Assembly (NCBI RefSeq): GCF_000346485.2
Contig: NZ_KQ976354.1
Location: 5,416,243 to 5,465,577, forward strand
Source: Scytonema hofmannii PCC 7110
Lineage (GTDB): Bacteria; Cyanobacteriota; Cyanobacteriia; Cyanobacteriales; Nostocaceae
Length of the DNA: 49,335 nucleotides
Direction of reading: 5' to 3'
Under the pieces are notes generated by a model. It made no database searches. It had not been told where the DNA came from and saw only the letters and a list, made by a program, of their open reading frames with translations. The translations under genes were made by a program, and so were the position numbers. Positions 24,129 through 32,797 of the stretch are shown here, in pieces (positions within the stretch are counted from its first letter, which is position 1; every line of letters begins with the position of its first letter).

Positions 24129-25787
24129 ATGACTAATTTTTCTCCTAACGTACCCCCTCAGTATTTAGAAGGCTTAGAAGATACGCCTGATGAGGTGAAA
24201 GCAATCATTCGCTTAGAACCTCGCGAACCGGAAAGCGACCCAACTTTGGGAATTCCTGTTTCAGTTAACAGACAGGGTAAACCAGCCCATCGCCTTGTGA
24301 CGATTGGTGATTCACTTACCCAAGGCTTCCAAAGTGGAGCAATTTTTAATACCAGTTTGTCTTATCCCATGCTGATTGCTCGCGAACTTGGTTGCAGTGG
24401 GCAATTTCGCTATCCTAAATACGACAGCCCTGGGGAAGGCTTACCTTTGAATTTAGAAAAATTGACTAAAGATTTAGGCGATCGCTTTCGGGTAGCTGAT
24501 GGTATCAATGCAATAGACTTTGCTATGATATTGCCTTGGCTGCGGACTTATCTTGATGCTAACGAAGACTATTGGGAGGGGCGGGCTAAAAATTCTTTTC
24601 AATCTCCAGAAAAGGGGTTAATCAATCATAATTTAGCCATGTATGGTTGGGATTTACGGAATACACTTTCTCGCACAGCCAAAACTGCTCAAGACATCAT
24701 TCTTAAGAATCCCTTCAAGGATAATGATGAGTTTAATTCTATGAGGCAAGTTCCCGAACACGCAAATGAAATTGCCACGTTACGGGTTTTAAATACAGCC
24801 AGAGATAAAAATGGAGTCGCTTTAACTCCTCTTGGTGCGGCAAAAGCTTTGAGCCAAGAAGGAGATGGAATTGAAACTCTCATTATTGCGATTGGATCGA
24901 ACAATGCTTTGGGTAGTATTTTAACATTTAAAGCAGTTTGGTCTGAGTCAGACTTTTATACTGATATGAGCGTTAACGATCGCTATACAGTTTGGCAACC
25001 CAGTCATTTCAAAGCTGAGTTAGATTTGATTGTTGAGCAGGTAAAGCAAATCAAAGCACGCCATGTGATTTGGGCGACAGTCCCTCATGTTACAATTCCA
25101 CCATTTGTTAAAGGTATCAATCCTGGAAAGGAAGGAAAAAAAGTTTCGCCCGGTTCTCGTTATTACCCCTACTACGTTCCCATTTGGTTGGATGAAGAAA
25201 AATTTGATGTCAAGCGCCATCCTCATCTAACTGCCAATCAAGCTAGATCGATTGACAGTGCGATCGATAAATATAATGAGTCTATTGTGGATGCAGTTCG
25301 GCAAGGGCGACGCGAAGGGAAAGATTGGTACGTGTTCGAGATGGTTTCAGTGTTAGATCGGTTGGCGTATAAGCGTTACTTAGCGGAAGAAGATCGTGCA
25401 AATCGCCCAAGTTGGTGGACTGCTTACGATTTACCTCCAGCTTTGGATAAGCTGAATCCAAAACCCGATACGCGATTTTTTATTTCCGATGCCAAAGGAA
25501 GACATCAAGGGGGATTGTTCTCGCTAGATGGCATTCATCCCACAACAATTGGCTATGGTATCATGGCGCAAGAAGTGATTGCAATCATGCAACTAGCCGG
25601 AGTGGAGTTTTTTAACAGTCGTGGCGAACGACGAACCAGTCCAATTAAAATTGATTTTGCCCGCTTAATTCAAGAAGATTCTCTCATCTCCAAGCCTCCA
25701 ACTACCATAGCAGCCGTGCTAGATTTTGCTGGTTGGTTAGACAGCATGACTGGTTTTATGTCGCAGATGTATAAATCAAATCTGTAG
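24129..25787 (+). CDS. SGNH/GDSL-family hydrolase
   Basis: 552 residues, long for the family. Block I is VTIGDSLTQGFQSG (nucleophile Ser), block III-like is IIAIGSNNALGS, and block V with the catalytic Asp-His is SLDGIHPTTIGYG. It is therefore a probable esterase, lipase or acylhydrolase; the large middle section (about 100-400) is unassigned. No signal peptide, suggesting a cytoplasmic protein. Substrate unknown. Solitary gene. Confidence 0.82.
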   Translation: MTNFSPNVPPQYLEGLEDTPDEVKAIIRLEPREPESDPTLGIPVSVNRQGKPAHRLVTIGDSLTQGFQSGAIFNTSLSYPMLIARELGCSGQFRYPKYDSPGEGLPLNLEKLTKDLGDRFRVADGINAIDFAMILPWLRTYLDANEDYWEGRAKNSFQSPEKGLINHNLAMYGWDLRNTLSRTAKTAQDIILKNPFKDNDEFNSMRQVPEHANEIATLRVLNTARDKNGVALTPLGAAKALSQEGDGIETLIIAIGSNNALGSILTFKAVWSESDFYTDMSVNDRYTVWQPSHFKAELDLIVEQVKQIKARHVIWATVPHVTIPPFVKGINPGKEGKKVSPGSRYYPYYVPIWLDEEKFDVKRHPHLTANQARSIDSAIDKYNESIVDAVRQGRREGKDWYVFEMVSVLDRLAYKRYLAEEDRANRPSWWTAYDLPPALDKLNPKPDTRFFISDAKGRHQGGLFSLDGIHPTTIGYGIMAQEVIAIMQLAGVEFFNSRGERRTSPIKIDFARLIQEDSLISKPPTTIAAVLDFAGWLDSMTGFMSQMYKSNL

Positions 25788-25919
25788 AAACACGGACATT
25801 CAATGTCAATTTTTTTACTTTCCAAAACAACTCTCAATGACGCGAGTGGCAGATAGGTAGCGAGATGGCCAACCGCAACAATGTTTTGTGTCATTGTCGC
25901 GGTTGTGGCTATGAGTGTC

Positions 25920-26444
25920 CTAACCACCTAAAAGATAATTCAACTGAATTTGAATGTTTGTAGTTGAACCCGCAACTAGGACAGCCGCATCGTTAAACCT
26001 GGGTGGACCAGTCCGGATAACTGGATTTTCAGAAAATCCAAATCCTTCAATTGGAATTCCCAAACCATTTCGATTTGCTTTGTTGTCCTTATTGGTATCA
26101 TGGAGAACAGCAACAGCATAACTGCCTGGTTGTAAATTCTTAAAGGTAACGGACAATGGCGTTGCTGCGATCGCTACACACTGACTTTGTATAGCGCTGG
26201 AACTGTTGCTCGGAAAGCCTCTACTACTTGCAAATAAACTTAAACAAACTTGCCCTTGTCGGTTTTTCAATCCATTAATCTCAACGGTTAACTGACTCTT
26301 TTGTGTGAGTCGGGCAAAGGATGGACTCGCTATTCCTCCAATCACTGGAAATATCAGGGCAATAGCTAGAAATTTCAGCATCGGTTGTCTTACTTTTATT
26401 TCTTTTGCATTGAGGATAGCGGGCAATTTATTAGATTTGTGCAT
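25920..26444 (-). CDS. Secreted DUF2141-domain protein
   Basis: 174 residues from the ATG at 26444, which has AAAGGAG at suitable spacing; the ATG at 26450 abuts that ribosome-binding site. A hydrophobic segment (MLKFLAIALIFPVIGGIASP) acts as signal peptide, with cleavage likely after SFA. The mature part is the DUF2141 beta-sandwich (LTVEINGLKNRQGQVCLSLF, GSYAVAVLHDTNKDNKANRN, GIPIEGFGFSEN). The function of DUF2141 is unknown; the fold resembles carbohydrate- or ligand-binding domains. Two 13-bp direct repeats upstream (26483-26539) suggest specific regulation. Confidence 0.85.
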   Translation of the reverse strand: MHKSNKLPAILNAKEIKVRQPMLKFLAIALIFPVIGGIASPSFARLTQKSQLTVEINGLKNRQGQVCLSLFASSRGFPSNSSSAIQSQCVAIAATPLSVTFKNLQPGSYAVAVLHDTNKDNKANRNGLGIPIEGFGFSENPVIRTGPPRFNDAAVLVAGSTTNIQIQLNYLLGG

Positions 26445-26482
26445 TAGCATCTCCTTTACATGGTTTTTATATTTTTCTGTCT

Positions 26483-26539
26483 AACGCTCGGTAGTTTAAA
26501 AGCATAACTCTTAAAATTACCTACCAAACGCTCAGTAGT
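26483..26539. promoter_or_regulatory. Pair of direct 13-bp boxes, candidate operator
   Basis: AACGCTCGGTAGT (26483-26495) and AACGCTCAGTAGT (26527-26539) differ at one base and start 44 bp apart, about four helical turns. They lie 39-95 bp upstream of the DUF2141 start. The layout suggests a regulator binding the same DNA face. Confidence 0.4.
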
Positions 26540-26571
26540 AGGTAGGGCTATGCCGCACACAAGCTTTATAT

Positions 26572-26588
26572 GGTGGGCAATGCCCACC
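26572..26588. repeat. Short palindromic repeat
   Basis: GGTGGGCA-A-TGCCCACC, a perfect dyad of a type common in cyanobacterial spacers. No function assigned. Confidence 0.6.
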
Positions 26589-26647
26589 CTACAAAGATCG
26601 GTAATTTGAGAGCGGACAGGGAGTCATCACTCAGTTCAACATTGCAA

Positions 26648-26679
26648 AAACGCCTATCACACAAAGATGATAGGCGTTT
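26648..26679 (-). terminator. Intrinsic terminator of the double-glycine peptide gene
   Basis: AAACGCCTATCA and TGATAGGCGTTT form a perfect 12-bp stem with an 8-nt loop. Read on the minus strand, the stem is followed by a T-run (GGCGTTTTTGC), 58 bp after the stop of the gene at 26737. Confidence 0.75.
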
Positions 26680-26736
26680 CTAGACTCTTTCTAATGCAAA
26701 ATTCCCCCGCACCACAGGCATGAGGGACTCTGATAT

Positions 26737-26973
26737 TTAGGGAGCTGGGGGGAACAAAATATTTGCGCTGGGCAACCCTGCGAGCAAATCAGCTGATGGG
26801 AGTCCACCTGCAAGTCCACTTAATAAATCTAGGGTTGGTATCCCACTAGCTGAAATTAAACCACCTTGTACGTCGAGTATTTCCCGTTCTGTAAGTTGGT
26901 CAAGGAAAGTTTCAGAATCGTGGAAAAGCTCAGAGCCAGCCGAGTTTAAATCGGAGATATTAATATTAGCCAT
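26737..26973 (-). CDS. Double-glycine leader peptide precursor (putative bacteriocin/RiPP-like)
   Basis: 78 residues. Residues 1-38 look like a cleavable leader (LFHDSETFLDQLTEREILDV) ending in Gln-Gly-Gly, the usual cleavage site of C39-peptidase ABC exporters. The predicted core (39-78) is hydrophobic, lacks Cys and contains repeats (GLPSAD/LLAGLPSAN) ending FPPAP. I recognise the leader type from Nostocales small proteins annotated as bacteriocin-like. With no Cys, lanthipeptide rings are excluded. No transporter, peptidase or modification enzyme lies in the flanking genes, so processing would be in trans. Its own terminator lies at 26648-26679. Confidence 0.7.
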   Translation of the reverse strand: MANINISDLNSAGSELFHDSETFLDQLTEREILDVQGGLISASGIPTLDLLSGLAGGLPSADLLAGLPSANILFPPAP

Positions 26974-27302
26974 ATTTCCTCTTTAGATTTTTTACAACAA
27001 AAGAAATGTGTGTCTGAATCACTTATATTATGTCCTGAAAAGGCTTATAAATTAAGAGACTGTGTAACATCCTTTAGAAAAAAAGCACTGAATTTTTAAC
27101 ACTTTAATGATTGTTTGGAAGCTGATTTTAGTTTCTGCATTTGCGGATAAAACAACATTATAGGTGTCAAAGAACTAGCTTTAAACAGTCTCTTTTAAAA
27201 AGAAATAAATGATAGAATTATTTCTAATTTTTTAATGAAGGAAGAAGGAAGAGAAATTAATATTATTCCCTCTTCCCTCTTCCTTCTTCCTTATTTCGGT
27301 CA
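26974..27302. other. Intergenic region, AT-rich, no gene
   Basis: 329 bp upstream of the peptide precursor gene and downstream of the methyltransferase. It must contain the minus-strand promoter of the peptide gene, but I cannot assign boxes. At 27262-27292 there is a CTTCCCTCTTCC-type short repeat. Confidence 0.5.
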
Positions 27303-28085
27303 TCATGCAAAATCTCCAAGACGACCCCATATTAGTATACGTTTATAGGGAAAAAAGAACGGGTTTTCATCTTCTAGATACTTCATCAACTTCTCTCGAT
27401 ACCTTTGTAAAAAACGCTCGTATGTTTCTGTATCTAGTTGTTGCTCATAAGTAGTCAGTAATGTTCCACGATACCACTCTATAACTGCTTCTCGTGATGG
27501 TAATACGTGTCCGTATATTTGCAACCTCACAAATTGTTCTACAAACCCCAATTTATAAAGCAACCGCGCATACTTTTCTGGTGATAGCACCTCTAAGCGC
27601 TGTACATATCCCCTCAGTTCTTGACTAAATTCCTGTGCTACTTCTGCAGCTACAGTGTGTACTGGTTCTGAATCCATTGCAGGAACTTGTACAGCAAGTT
27701 GTCCGCCTAACTGCAGTTTTGCACGTAACTTTTCAAATAATGCCTCGTGTCCTGTTACCCACTGCAAAGCAGCATTAGAAAACACTAAATCAAATTTGCC
27801 CTGTACGGAGTTTTCTTCAATACGTCCTTGCTCAAAGCACAACCCGTGTCCCTCAAACTGACGTGCTGCTTGCAACATGTTCTCTGAAGCATCCAACCCG
27901 ATTGTCTCTCGTGCTGCTGTTTTTTCATGTAAGTATTTTGTCAACTTTCCCGTTCCACAACCAAGATCTAAAACTCGCATACCTTCTTGGCTGCGTACCA
28001 TATTGACTAAGTCATAGAATGGGCGGCTTCTTTCTGCTTGAAATTTTTCATACTGAGTTGGATTCCATGTATCACTAGTTACCAT
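27303..28085 (-). CDS. SAM-dependent methyltransferase (trans-aconitate methyltransferase-like)
   Basis: 260 residues with the Tam layout: WNPTQYEKFQAERSRPFYDL at the start, motif I VLDLGCGTGKLT, acidic loop IGLDASENML, FDLVFSNAALQWV and a helical lid ending FPYKRILIWGRL. Tam methylates trans-aconitate, relieving aconitase inhibition; the exact substrate here is unproven. It begins 27 bp after the BrxD-like ATPase gene on the same strand and may be the last gene of that operon. Confidence 0.8.
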   Translation of the reverse strand: MVTSDTWNPTQYEKFQAERSRPFYDLVNMVRSQEGMRVLDLGCGTGKLTKYLHEKTAARETIGLDASENMLQAARQFEGHGLCFEQGRIEENSVQGKFDLVFSNAALQWVTGHEALFEKLRAKLQLGGQLAVQVPAMDSEPVHTVAAEVAQEFSQELRGYVQRLEVLSPEKYARLLYKLGFVEQFVRLQIYGHVLPSREAVIEWYRGTLLTTYEQQLDTETYERFLQRYREKLMKYLEDENPFFFPYKRILIWGRLGDFA

Positions 28086-28112
28086 ATTTTTCCTACCTCA
28101 GAGCATGGAGCG

Positions 28113-29450
28113 TCACAAACTTATTTCTGCAACATCATCATCTTCATCCACATTAATATTTAGATTTTTACTCACAGAAGTGGGTTTAAAATCATTACCA
28201 TGAATGAGTTGCTTAAAAGTAAAACTAGGATTTTGGTAGAGAACATTCACGACACTAATAAAATCTCGTACAATTTCACCTGGAGTGAGCAATGCTTCTG
28301 CACCCAAACGACTGACAATTTCTTGGACAAACTCTTTCAAGTCTCGATTTGATAAAGTTTTTTCATAACCATAATTAAAAGCATGAATCTCAGCTAATCT
28401 TTGCAAAAGCGTGAGAACTTCCTCTTCTACAAGCGGATGAAGCCGCAGCACGGGTCCCAAAAATTCCTGCACGCCTGCTTGTGACACAAAACGACTTTCT
28501 TTTGTACGTCTTCGCCAAGCAGAATCAGAAAAAAGTCCCCGATTTGGATCTTCTAAAAATCTTGTCGTTCCACCAATAATAATACCGAGATGTTCTGCCT
28601 TACATTGCATGGTGTCGTTAAACATTCCCAGCAATCTGTTGTAATTTTTCTCACGAGTAACGCTAGTCGGTATTTTGTACAAATACACAGCTTCATCAAG
28701 CAGAACAATAAGCCCTTTATAACCAATTTCAGCGACAAACTTAGCCAACAACTTAACGTAGTCATACCACGTTTCGTCATCAATAATGACACGAACGCCT
28801 AAAGCTGCTTTTGCCTCAATTTTTGTAGTAAATTCTCCCCGCAACCATTTGAGGGCAGCATTCTTTAAATTATCCTCATCTAAACGGTAGCCCCGCCAGT
28901 AGGCAACAATAACGCTACCAAAATCAAAACCGTGAACTAAATCTTCAATATACTGAACAACCTCTCGGATTTTTTCTTCAACTTTGTCATCAAAACCTTC
29001 ATCATTGGGACGCATTCCAGTTTCTTTTGCCACCTCTTGTTGGATTTTGTTAATCCATCCTTCTAAAACAGAAACTAAAGCACCACCATCAGGGCGAGTT
29101 TTTGTAGCTAGGTGACTCATTAATTCTCGATAAGTTGACAAGCCTTCGTTGTTACTTCCTGCAAGCCGACGTTCTAAGGATAAATCGGCATCAGCCACTA
29201 CAAAACCTTGCTCCATAGCATAGCTGCGGACTAACTGCAGCATGAAGCTTTTCCCAGAACCATAGTTCCCAATCACAAAGCGAAACGCTGCTATACCTTC
29301 GGCTATATCATTAAGATTTTGCAATAAACTTTTCAGTTCTTTTTCTCTCCCAACTGCTATATGCTCTAAACCGACTCTTGGTACTACCCCCGCACCAAGA
29401 GAGTTCATTAAAGCAGTAGATACTTTTTTTGATATTTTCAGCTTTGCCAT
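28113..29450 (-). CDS. BrxD/DUF2791-like P-loop ATPase
   Basis: 445 residues from the ATG at 29450, which has GAGGTG 6 nt upstream; a GTG at 29459 is the longer option. The N-terminus (GAGVVPRVGLEHIAVGREKE) and the Walker A (VIGNYGSGKSFMLQL) are typical of the BREX-associated BrxD/DUF2791 ATPases. Walker B is GLIVLLDEAVYL. The segment VADADLSLERRLAG...LATKTRPDGG also belongs to the family. These ATPases occur in BREX type 2 loci and in other loci with TerB-type proteins and helicases. No pglZ, brxC or methylase lies nearby, so this is not BREX. The gene lies 71 bp downstream of the TerB_C-like gene. Confidence 0.82.
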   Translation of the reverse strand: MAKLKISKKVSTALMNSLGAGVVPRVGLEHIAVGREKELKSLLQNLNDIAEGIAAFRFVIGNYGSGKSFMLQLVRSYAMEQGFVVADADLSLERRLAGSNNEGLSTYRELMSHLATKTRPDGGALVSVLEGWINKIQQEVAKETGMRPNDEGFDDKVEEKIREVVQYIEDLVHGFDFGSVIVAYWRGYRLDEDNLKNAALKWLRGEFTTKIEAKAALGVRVIIDDETWYDYVKLLAKFVAEIGYKGLIVLLDEAVYLYKIPTSVTREKNYNRLLGMFNDTMQCKAEHLGIIIGGTTRFLEDPNRGLFSDSAWRRRTKESRFVSQAGVQEFLGPVLRLHPLVEEEVLTLLQRLAEIHAFNYGYEKTLSNRDLKEFVQEIVSRLGAEALLTPGEIVRDFISVVNVLYQNPSFTFKQLIHGNDFKPTSVSKNLNINVDEDDDVAEISL

Positions 29451-29521
29451 ATAAATCACCTCGTTCTATTCTCGTTGTTTGGCTTAGCTCCAGATACGAG
29501 AATATAAATATGTAGATGCAT

Positions 29522-30829
29522 TTAATTTCTTGAGGTTTGCCTAGCCATTATATCTTGGTGGATTGCGATCGCTTTTCTGACATCTCTTATGTACTCTTGA
29601 TAAATCGCAGGATTATCTGATGCTGTATCAATTAACAGTTCACCAATTGTATCTCGAGCGAGTTCGTTGATGGAGTCAATTAGCAGATTTGGCATTGTAA
29701 TGTTGTCTTCTGCGATCTTTTTTATTGTAGGATTGGGATTCTCCTGTTCTAGTATAGCTTTTAAAACCTGAATTTCATAATTTGGTAACTGTTCTACGAA
29801 TTTAGCCCATTCTTCAGATAAATCTTCTGAATTATCTGCTAAAATATTCACTGGTTCTAAAGAATCCATTAATTCAGAAAAGGGGAAAAACTCTGCTTCT
29901 CTGTCTTGTTCATTGTTATCAAATAATGGATCGGAAGTTAAAGTTTCCATCTGTTGGAGCAACTCCCAAACTTGGTTTTGTAACTGGTCGCGTTCCTCTA
30001 AAAGTAATGAAACTTGTCCTTGTAACTGTTCTAGTTCTTTTCGTTGCTCCATGAGTTCCGCATGCAAAGAATTTAAGCTAGCTTCTATGCTTTCTCGCTC
30101 AGCTTTTTTAGCTGTGAGTACTTGAGATTGCTGTTGTTCTTGCACTTCCATCTCATGAATTTCACTTCGCAACTCATACAATTTTTCTTCTAGTTGCGGC
30201 TTCAGCCTGTATATAAGGGTAATACTACTTTCTAGTTCTTGTTTTTGTTGTTGGAGTTCAAGAAGCTGATTTTGTAACTGTGCTATCTCACCACGAGACA
30301 CATTACAATTTAATTCTAAACGTCGCTTTTCTGTATTGAGAGCAGAAAAAGAATGATTCAAGTCTGTTTTTGTTTGATCTAGTGTATGTAGCTGGTTTTG
30401 AAGATAATGAATTTCTGATTCTAACTGTTGTTTTTCTATAAAAAAAGAGCTAAGCTCTCGATGGAGGCTATCTCTCTGAGTGCGACGTTCTACAAGCTGA
30501 TTTTGTAATTTACTTGATTCCGAATATAGTAAAGCGTTGTGTGCTTCAAGTTGCTTAATATCTGAAACAATGCGAAATTTAAGCCCCTCAAGTTCTTGAA
30601 TTCTCCTTTGGAGAGAATCCAAAACAAGCATTTCATTGTTTCGGCGTCGTTTATCTACAAAAAATGCAGCTAGATAGGTTGCAGGTACAGTGACTAAACC
30701 TGTAAGAAAGGCTTTATTAAAATCCCAACTCAGGAAGAGGCTGAGACTAAAGCTCACACTAAAGGCAATTATACCTATAATGAACCGATTACTGTTCATA
30801 GTTGATTGGTTACTGCTGATTTTTAACAT
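29522..30829 (-). CDS. Membrane-anchored coiled-coil protein with TerB_C-like domain
   Basis: 435 residues. Two N-terminal membrane segments (IIGIIAFSVSFSLSLFLSW and AFLTGLVTVPATYLAAFFV) are followed by a coiled coil of about 240 residues, then an acidic linker. The last 95 residues (LSEEWAKFVEQL...MPNLLIDSINELARDTIGEL...) resemble TerB_C, normally found at the end of TerB_N-TerB-TerB_C proteins of tellurite/stress loci. Neither the TerB core nor TerB_N is present. The start could be 30829 or the ATG ten codons later; neither has a good ribosome-binding site. It lies between the DUF815 and BrxD-like ATPase genes and may scaffold both at the membrane. Confidence 0.72.
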   Translation of the reverse strand: MLKISSNQSTMNSNRFIIGIIAFSVSFSLSLFLSWDFNKAFLTGLVTVPATYLAAFFVDKRRRNNEMLVLDSLQRRIQELEGLKFRIVSDIKQLEAHNALLYSESSKLQNQLVERRTQRDSLHRELSSFFIEKQQLESEIHYLQNQLHTLDQTKTDLNHSFSALNTEKRRLELNCNVSRGEIAQLQNQLLELQQQKQELESSITLIYRLKPQLEEKLYELRSEIHEMEVQEQQQSQVLTAKKAERESIEASLNSLHAELMEQRKELEQLQGQVSLLLEERDQLQNQVWELLQQMETLTSDPLFDNNEQDREAEFFPFSELMDSLEPVNILADNSEDLSEEWAKFVEQLPNYEIQVLKAILEQENPNPTIKKIAEDNITMPNLLIDSINELARDTIGELLIDTASDNPAIYQEYIRDVRKAIAIHQDIMARQTSRN

Positions 30830-30842
30830 AAAAAAGAGGATT

Positions 30843-30863
30843 GGTCACTGGTCACTGGTCACT
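30843..30863. repeat. Heptamer STRR (GGTCACT)3
   Basis: Three GGTCACT units overlap the 3' end of the DUF815 gene. They encode its last residues (Ser-Asp-Gln) and TGA stop on the minus strand. Confidence 0.95.
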
Positions 30864-32165
30864 AGATATTGCCAAATCTGATTTTAAGAAGTCAACAAAT
30901 TGCCGCGCCGTCCTTCCGGAACGACCGTTATGACGGGTCGCCCATTGTAAAGCTTGACGTTCTAAATCCTCTTGAGATATATCAATTTCAGCTTTGAGTG
31001 CCAAATGATGGACAATTTGCAAGTAAGTTTTTTGATTGGCAGGTTCAAAAGTCAAGGTCAAACCAAAGCGATCGCTAAAAGAAAGCTTTTCCTGCATGGT
31101 ATCCCACGCATGAATTTCGTCATTTTCCTTAGGAGACGGTCTATCGGCAAAAAATTCGCGAATTAAGTGACGGCGGTTGGATGTGGCATATACGACGACA
31201 TTTTGGGGTCTTGCTGTCAAGTTCCCCTCTAAAACCACTTTGAGTGCTTTAAAAACATCATCATCTTCCTCAAAAGAAAGGTCGTCCACAAAAATAATAA
31301 ATTTTTGTGGCAAACCGCGTAACTGTTCCACAATTTTTGGTAAGTCCTTTAATTCAGATTTCGTTACTTCCACCAAGCGTAAGTTCTGCTTGCCATATTC
31401 ATTTAACAAAGCTTTGACTAGAGAAGATTTTCCCGAACCACGACTCCCATACAGCAGTACGTGCAAGGGTACCTGTCCTGACAATAAAAACTCAGTATTT
31501 TTTAACAAAGCTTCCTTTTGAGCCTCATAACCAGTCAATTGATTCAAACGAATTGGATCGGGATGGTATATTCCAACAAACTGTCCTGCCTCCCAGCGCA
31601 AAGCTTGACACTCTGCAAACAAACCAGTACCGGATTTACGATAATATACAGCCAATTCTTCTACTGCGTCAGCCCAATTTTCTAAATGTTGTAGTTTTTC
31701 TCTGATGGATAATTCGTTATTTACCACCGCCTCCTCTGGCTCCACATACCACACGACTGGTGATATAGGTAAATATGCTCCAGTTTGCACCCACTGGCTT
31801 AAAGTCGCGCTACTGCATTCATAAAGACTTTGCAGCGCTTGTAAATCGTGCTCTGCTGCTGCTATCAAAGAATATGGCAGCCTCTCGAATTCTTGCTTTT
31901 GAGCAAGTCGAGAGAAAGGATTGTCATCTCTCAGGATTTGAGTCACGAGATAATCTTCCCAGTTTTGACTTCTTGCAGCTAAGCATTTGAAGTAACTGCC
32001 GTAGGCTTGAAGACAACCTCGCGCATCCGCATCAATATAGCGTATAGCTTGCAACAAATCAAGAAACGCTTTCCCGGCTTCGTTTTGGAGAACAGATTGG
32101 TAGAGTAAAAGAGATGCTGCTTGGCGTTGGAGGAATTGAACCTTTGCAACTACTTGATTATCCAT
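30852..32165 (-). CDS. DUF815-family AAA+ ATPase
   Basis: 437 residues from ATG 32165 (a TTG lies one codon upstream). The N-terminal half is helical and family-specific. The AAA+ domain begins near residue 205: Walker A LLYGSRGSGKSSLVKAL, Walker B KFIIFVDDLSF, and sensor region VVVYATSNRRHLIREFF. DUF815 proteins are widespread single-gene AAA+ ATPases of unknown role. The C-terminus (LAISSDQ) and stop come from an STRR. First gene of a probable operon with the TerB_C-like, BrxD-like and methyltransferase genes. Confidence 0.9.
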   Translation of the reverse strand: MDNQVVAKVQFLQRQAASLLLYQSVLQNEAGKAFLDLLQAIRYIDADARGCLQAYGSYFKCLAARSQNWEDYLVTQILRDDNPFSRLAQKQEFERLPYSLIAAAEHDLQALQSLYECSSATLSQWVQTGAYLPISPVVWYVEPEEAVVNNELSIREKLQHLENWADAVEELAVYYRKSGTGLFAECQALRWEAGQFVGIYHPDPIRLNQLTGYEAQKEALLKNTEFLLSGQVPLHVLLYGSRGSGKSSLVKALLNEYGKQNLRLVEVTKSELKDLPKIVEQLRGLPQKFIIFVDDLSFEEDDDVFKALKVVLEGNLTARPQNVVVYATSNRRHLIREFFADRPSPKENDEIHAWDTMQEKLSFSDRFGLTLTFEPANQKTYLQIVHHLALKAEIDISQEDLERQALQWATRHNGRSGRTARQFVDFLKSDLAISSDQ

Positions 32166-32292
32166 CAATTAATACCATTTTGGATGAGTGGATTTTGGAT
32201 TGAGAAAGTCTTATCAGGACTTAATTTCAGCCAACTATCTATCACATTCTTTTTTCAGTTTGGTATATTAGTAGTGGTGTGGGTTGAGAGTT

Positions 32293-32670
32293 ATGGTAGA
32301 TTTTCTACCAATGCTTGCAGCAAAATCAAAATCTACACAGGTTTTAATAATGACTTTAGGTATTGTTGCAGCCCTTGCCTATGGCATTTTAGTCATTCTT
32401 GGTGGTATGATTGGCTACTTTAAGAGTAATAGTACTGCTTCGCTTGTCAGTGGTAGTTTAAGCGGTGTATTACTAATTTTTGCCGCTTTTGTCCAATTTC
32501 AAGGACAAAGTTGGGGGGTGATTTTAGCATCTTCTGTCACTGCTGTTTTAGTAGTTTTCTTCGCATTCCGATTAGCTAAAACGCGGAAGTTTATGCCAGC
32601 AGGATTAATGATTACCCTGGGTGCATTAGCACTAGCAATCATGGTGAAGCAATTGGCAGCGTTTAAGTAA
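32293..32670 (+). CDS. TMEM14-family small membrane protein
   Basis: 125 residues from ATG 32293, preferred over a TTG at 32284. Four hydrophobic helices with glycine-rich packing (LGIVAALAYGILVILGGMIG and ASLVSGSLSGVLLIFAAFV) and the conserved KTRKFMPAGLM segment identify TMEM14/FAX-type proteins. Plant chloroplast FAX1 exports fatty acids; a similar lipid role in cyanobacteria is inferred. Solitary, divergent from the DUF815 operon. Confidence 0.85.
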   Translation: MVDFLPMLAAKSKSTQVLIMTLGIVAALAYGILVILGGMIGYFKSNSTASLVSGSLSGVLLIFAAFVQFQGQSWGVILASSVTAVLVVFFAFRLAKTRKFMPAGLMITLGALALAIMVKQLAAFK

Positions 32671-32694
32671 ATGCGAAACTCACTTATATTCCAC

Positions 32695-32791
32695 AAAGTC
32701 TTCAAATATCTCTTGTGGTACGGGCGTCTCGCCCGTCACTAGTAAGCCCGTTCCACAAGATTGGGTAATTTGGGGCTTGGAAATCCCTAAG
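32695..32791. mobile_element. MITE-like hairpin element, second copy
   Basis: Related to 23871-24000: arms CTTGTGG-nn-CGGGC and GCCCG-nn-CCACAAG, right end CTTGGAAATCCCTAAG, left end degraded (AAAGTCTTCAAATATC). It lies between convergent genes and could help terminate both. Confidence 0.75.
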
Positions 32792-32797
32792 TTCAAA

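Noticed and set aside
28113-29450. Complete BREX system
   Set aside because: Only a BrxD/DUF2791-like ATPase is present; no PglZ, BrxC, methylase or Lon-like gene is nearby.
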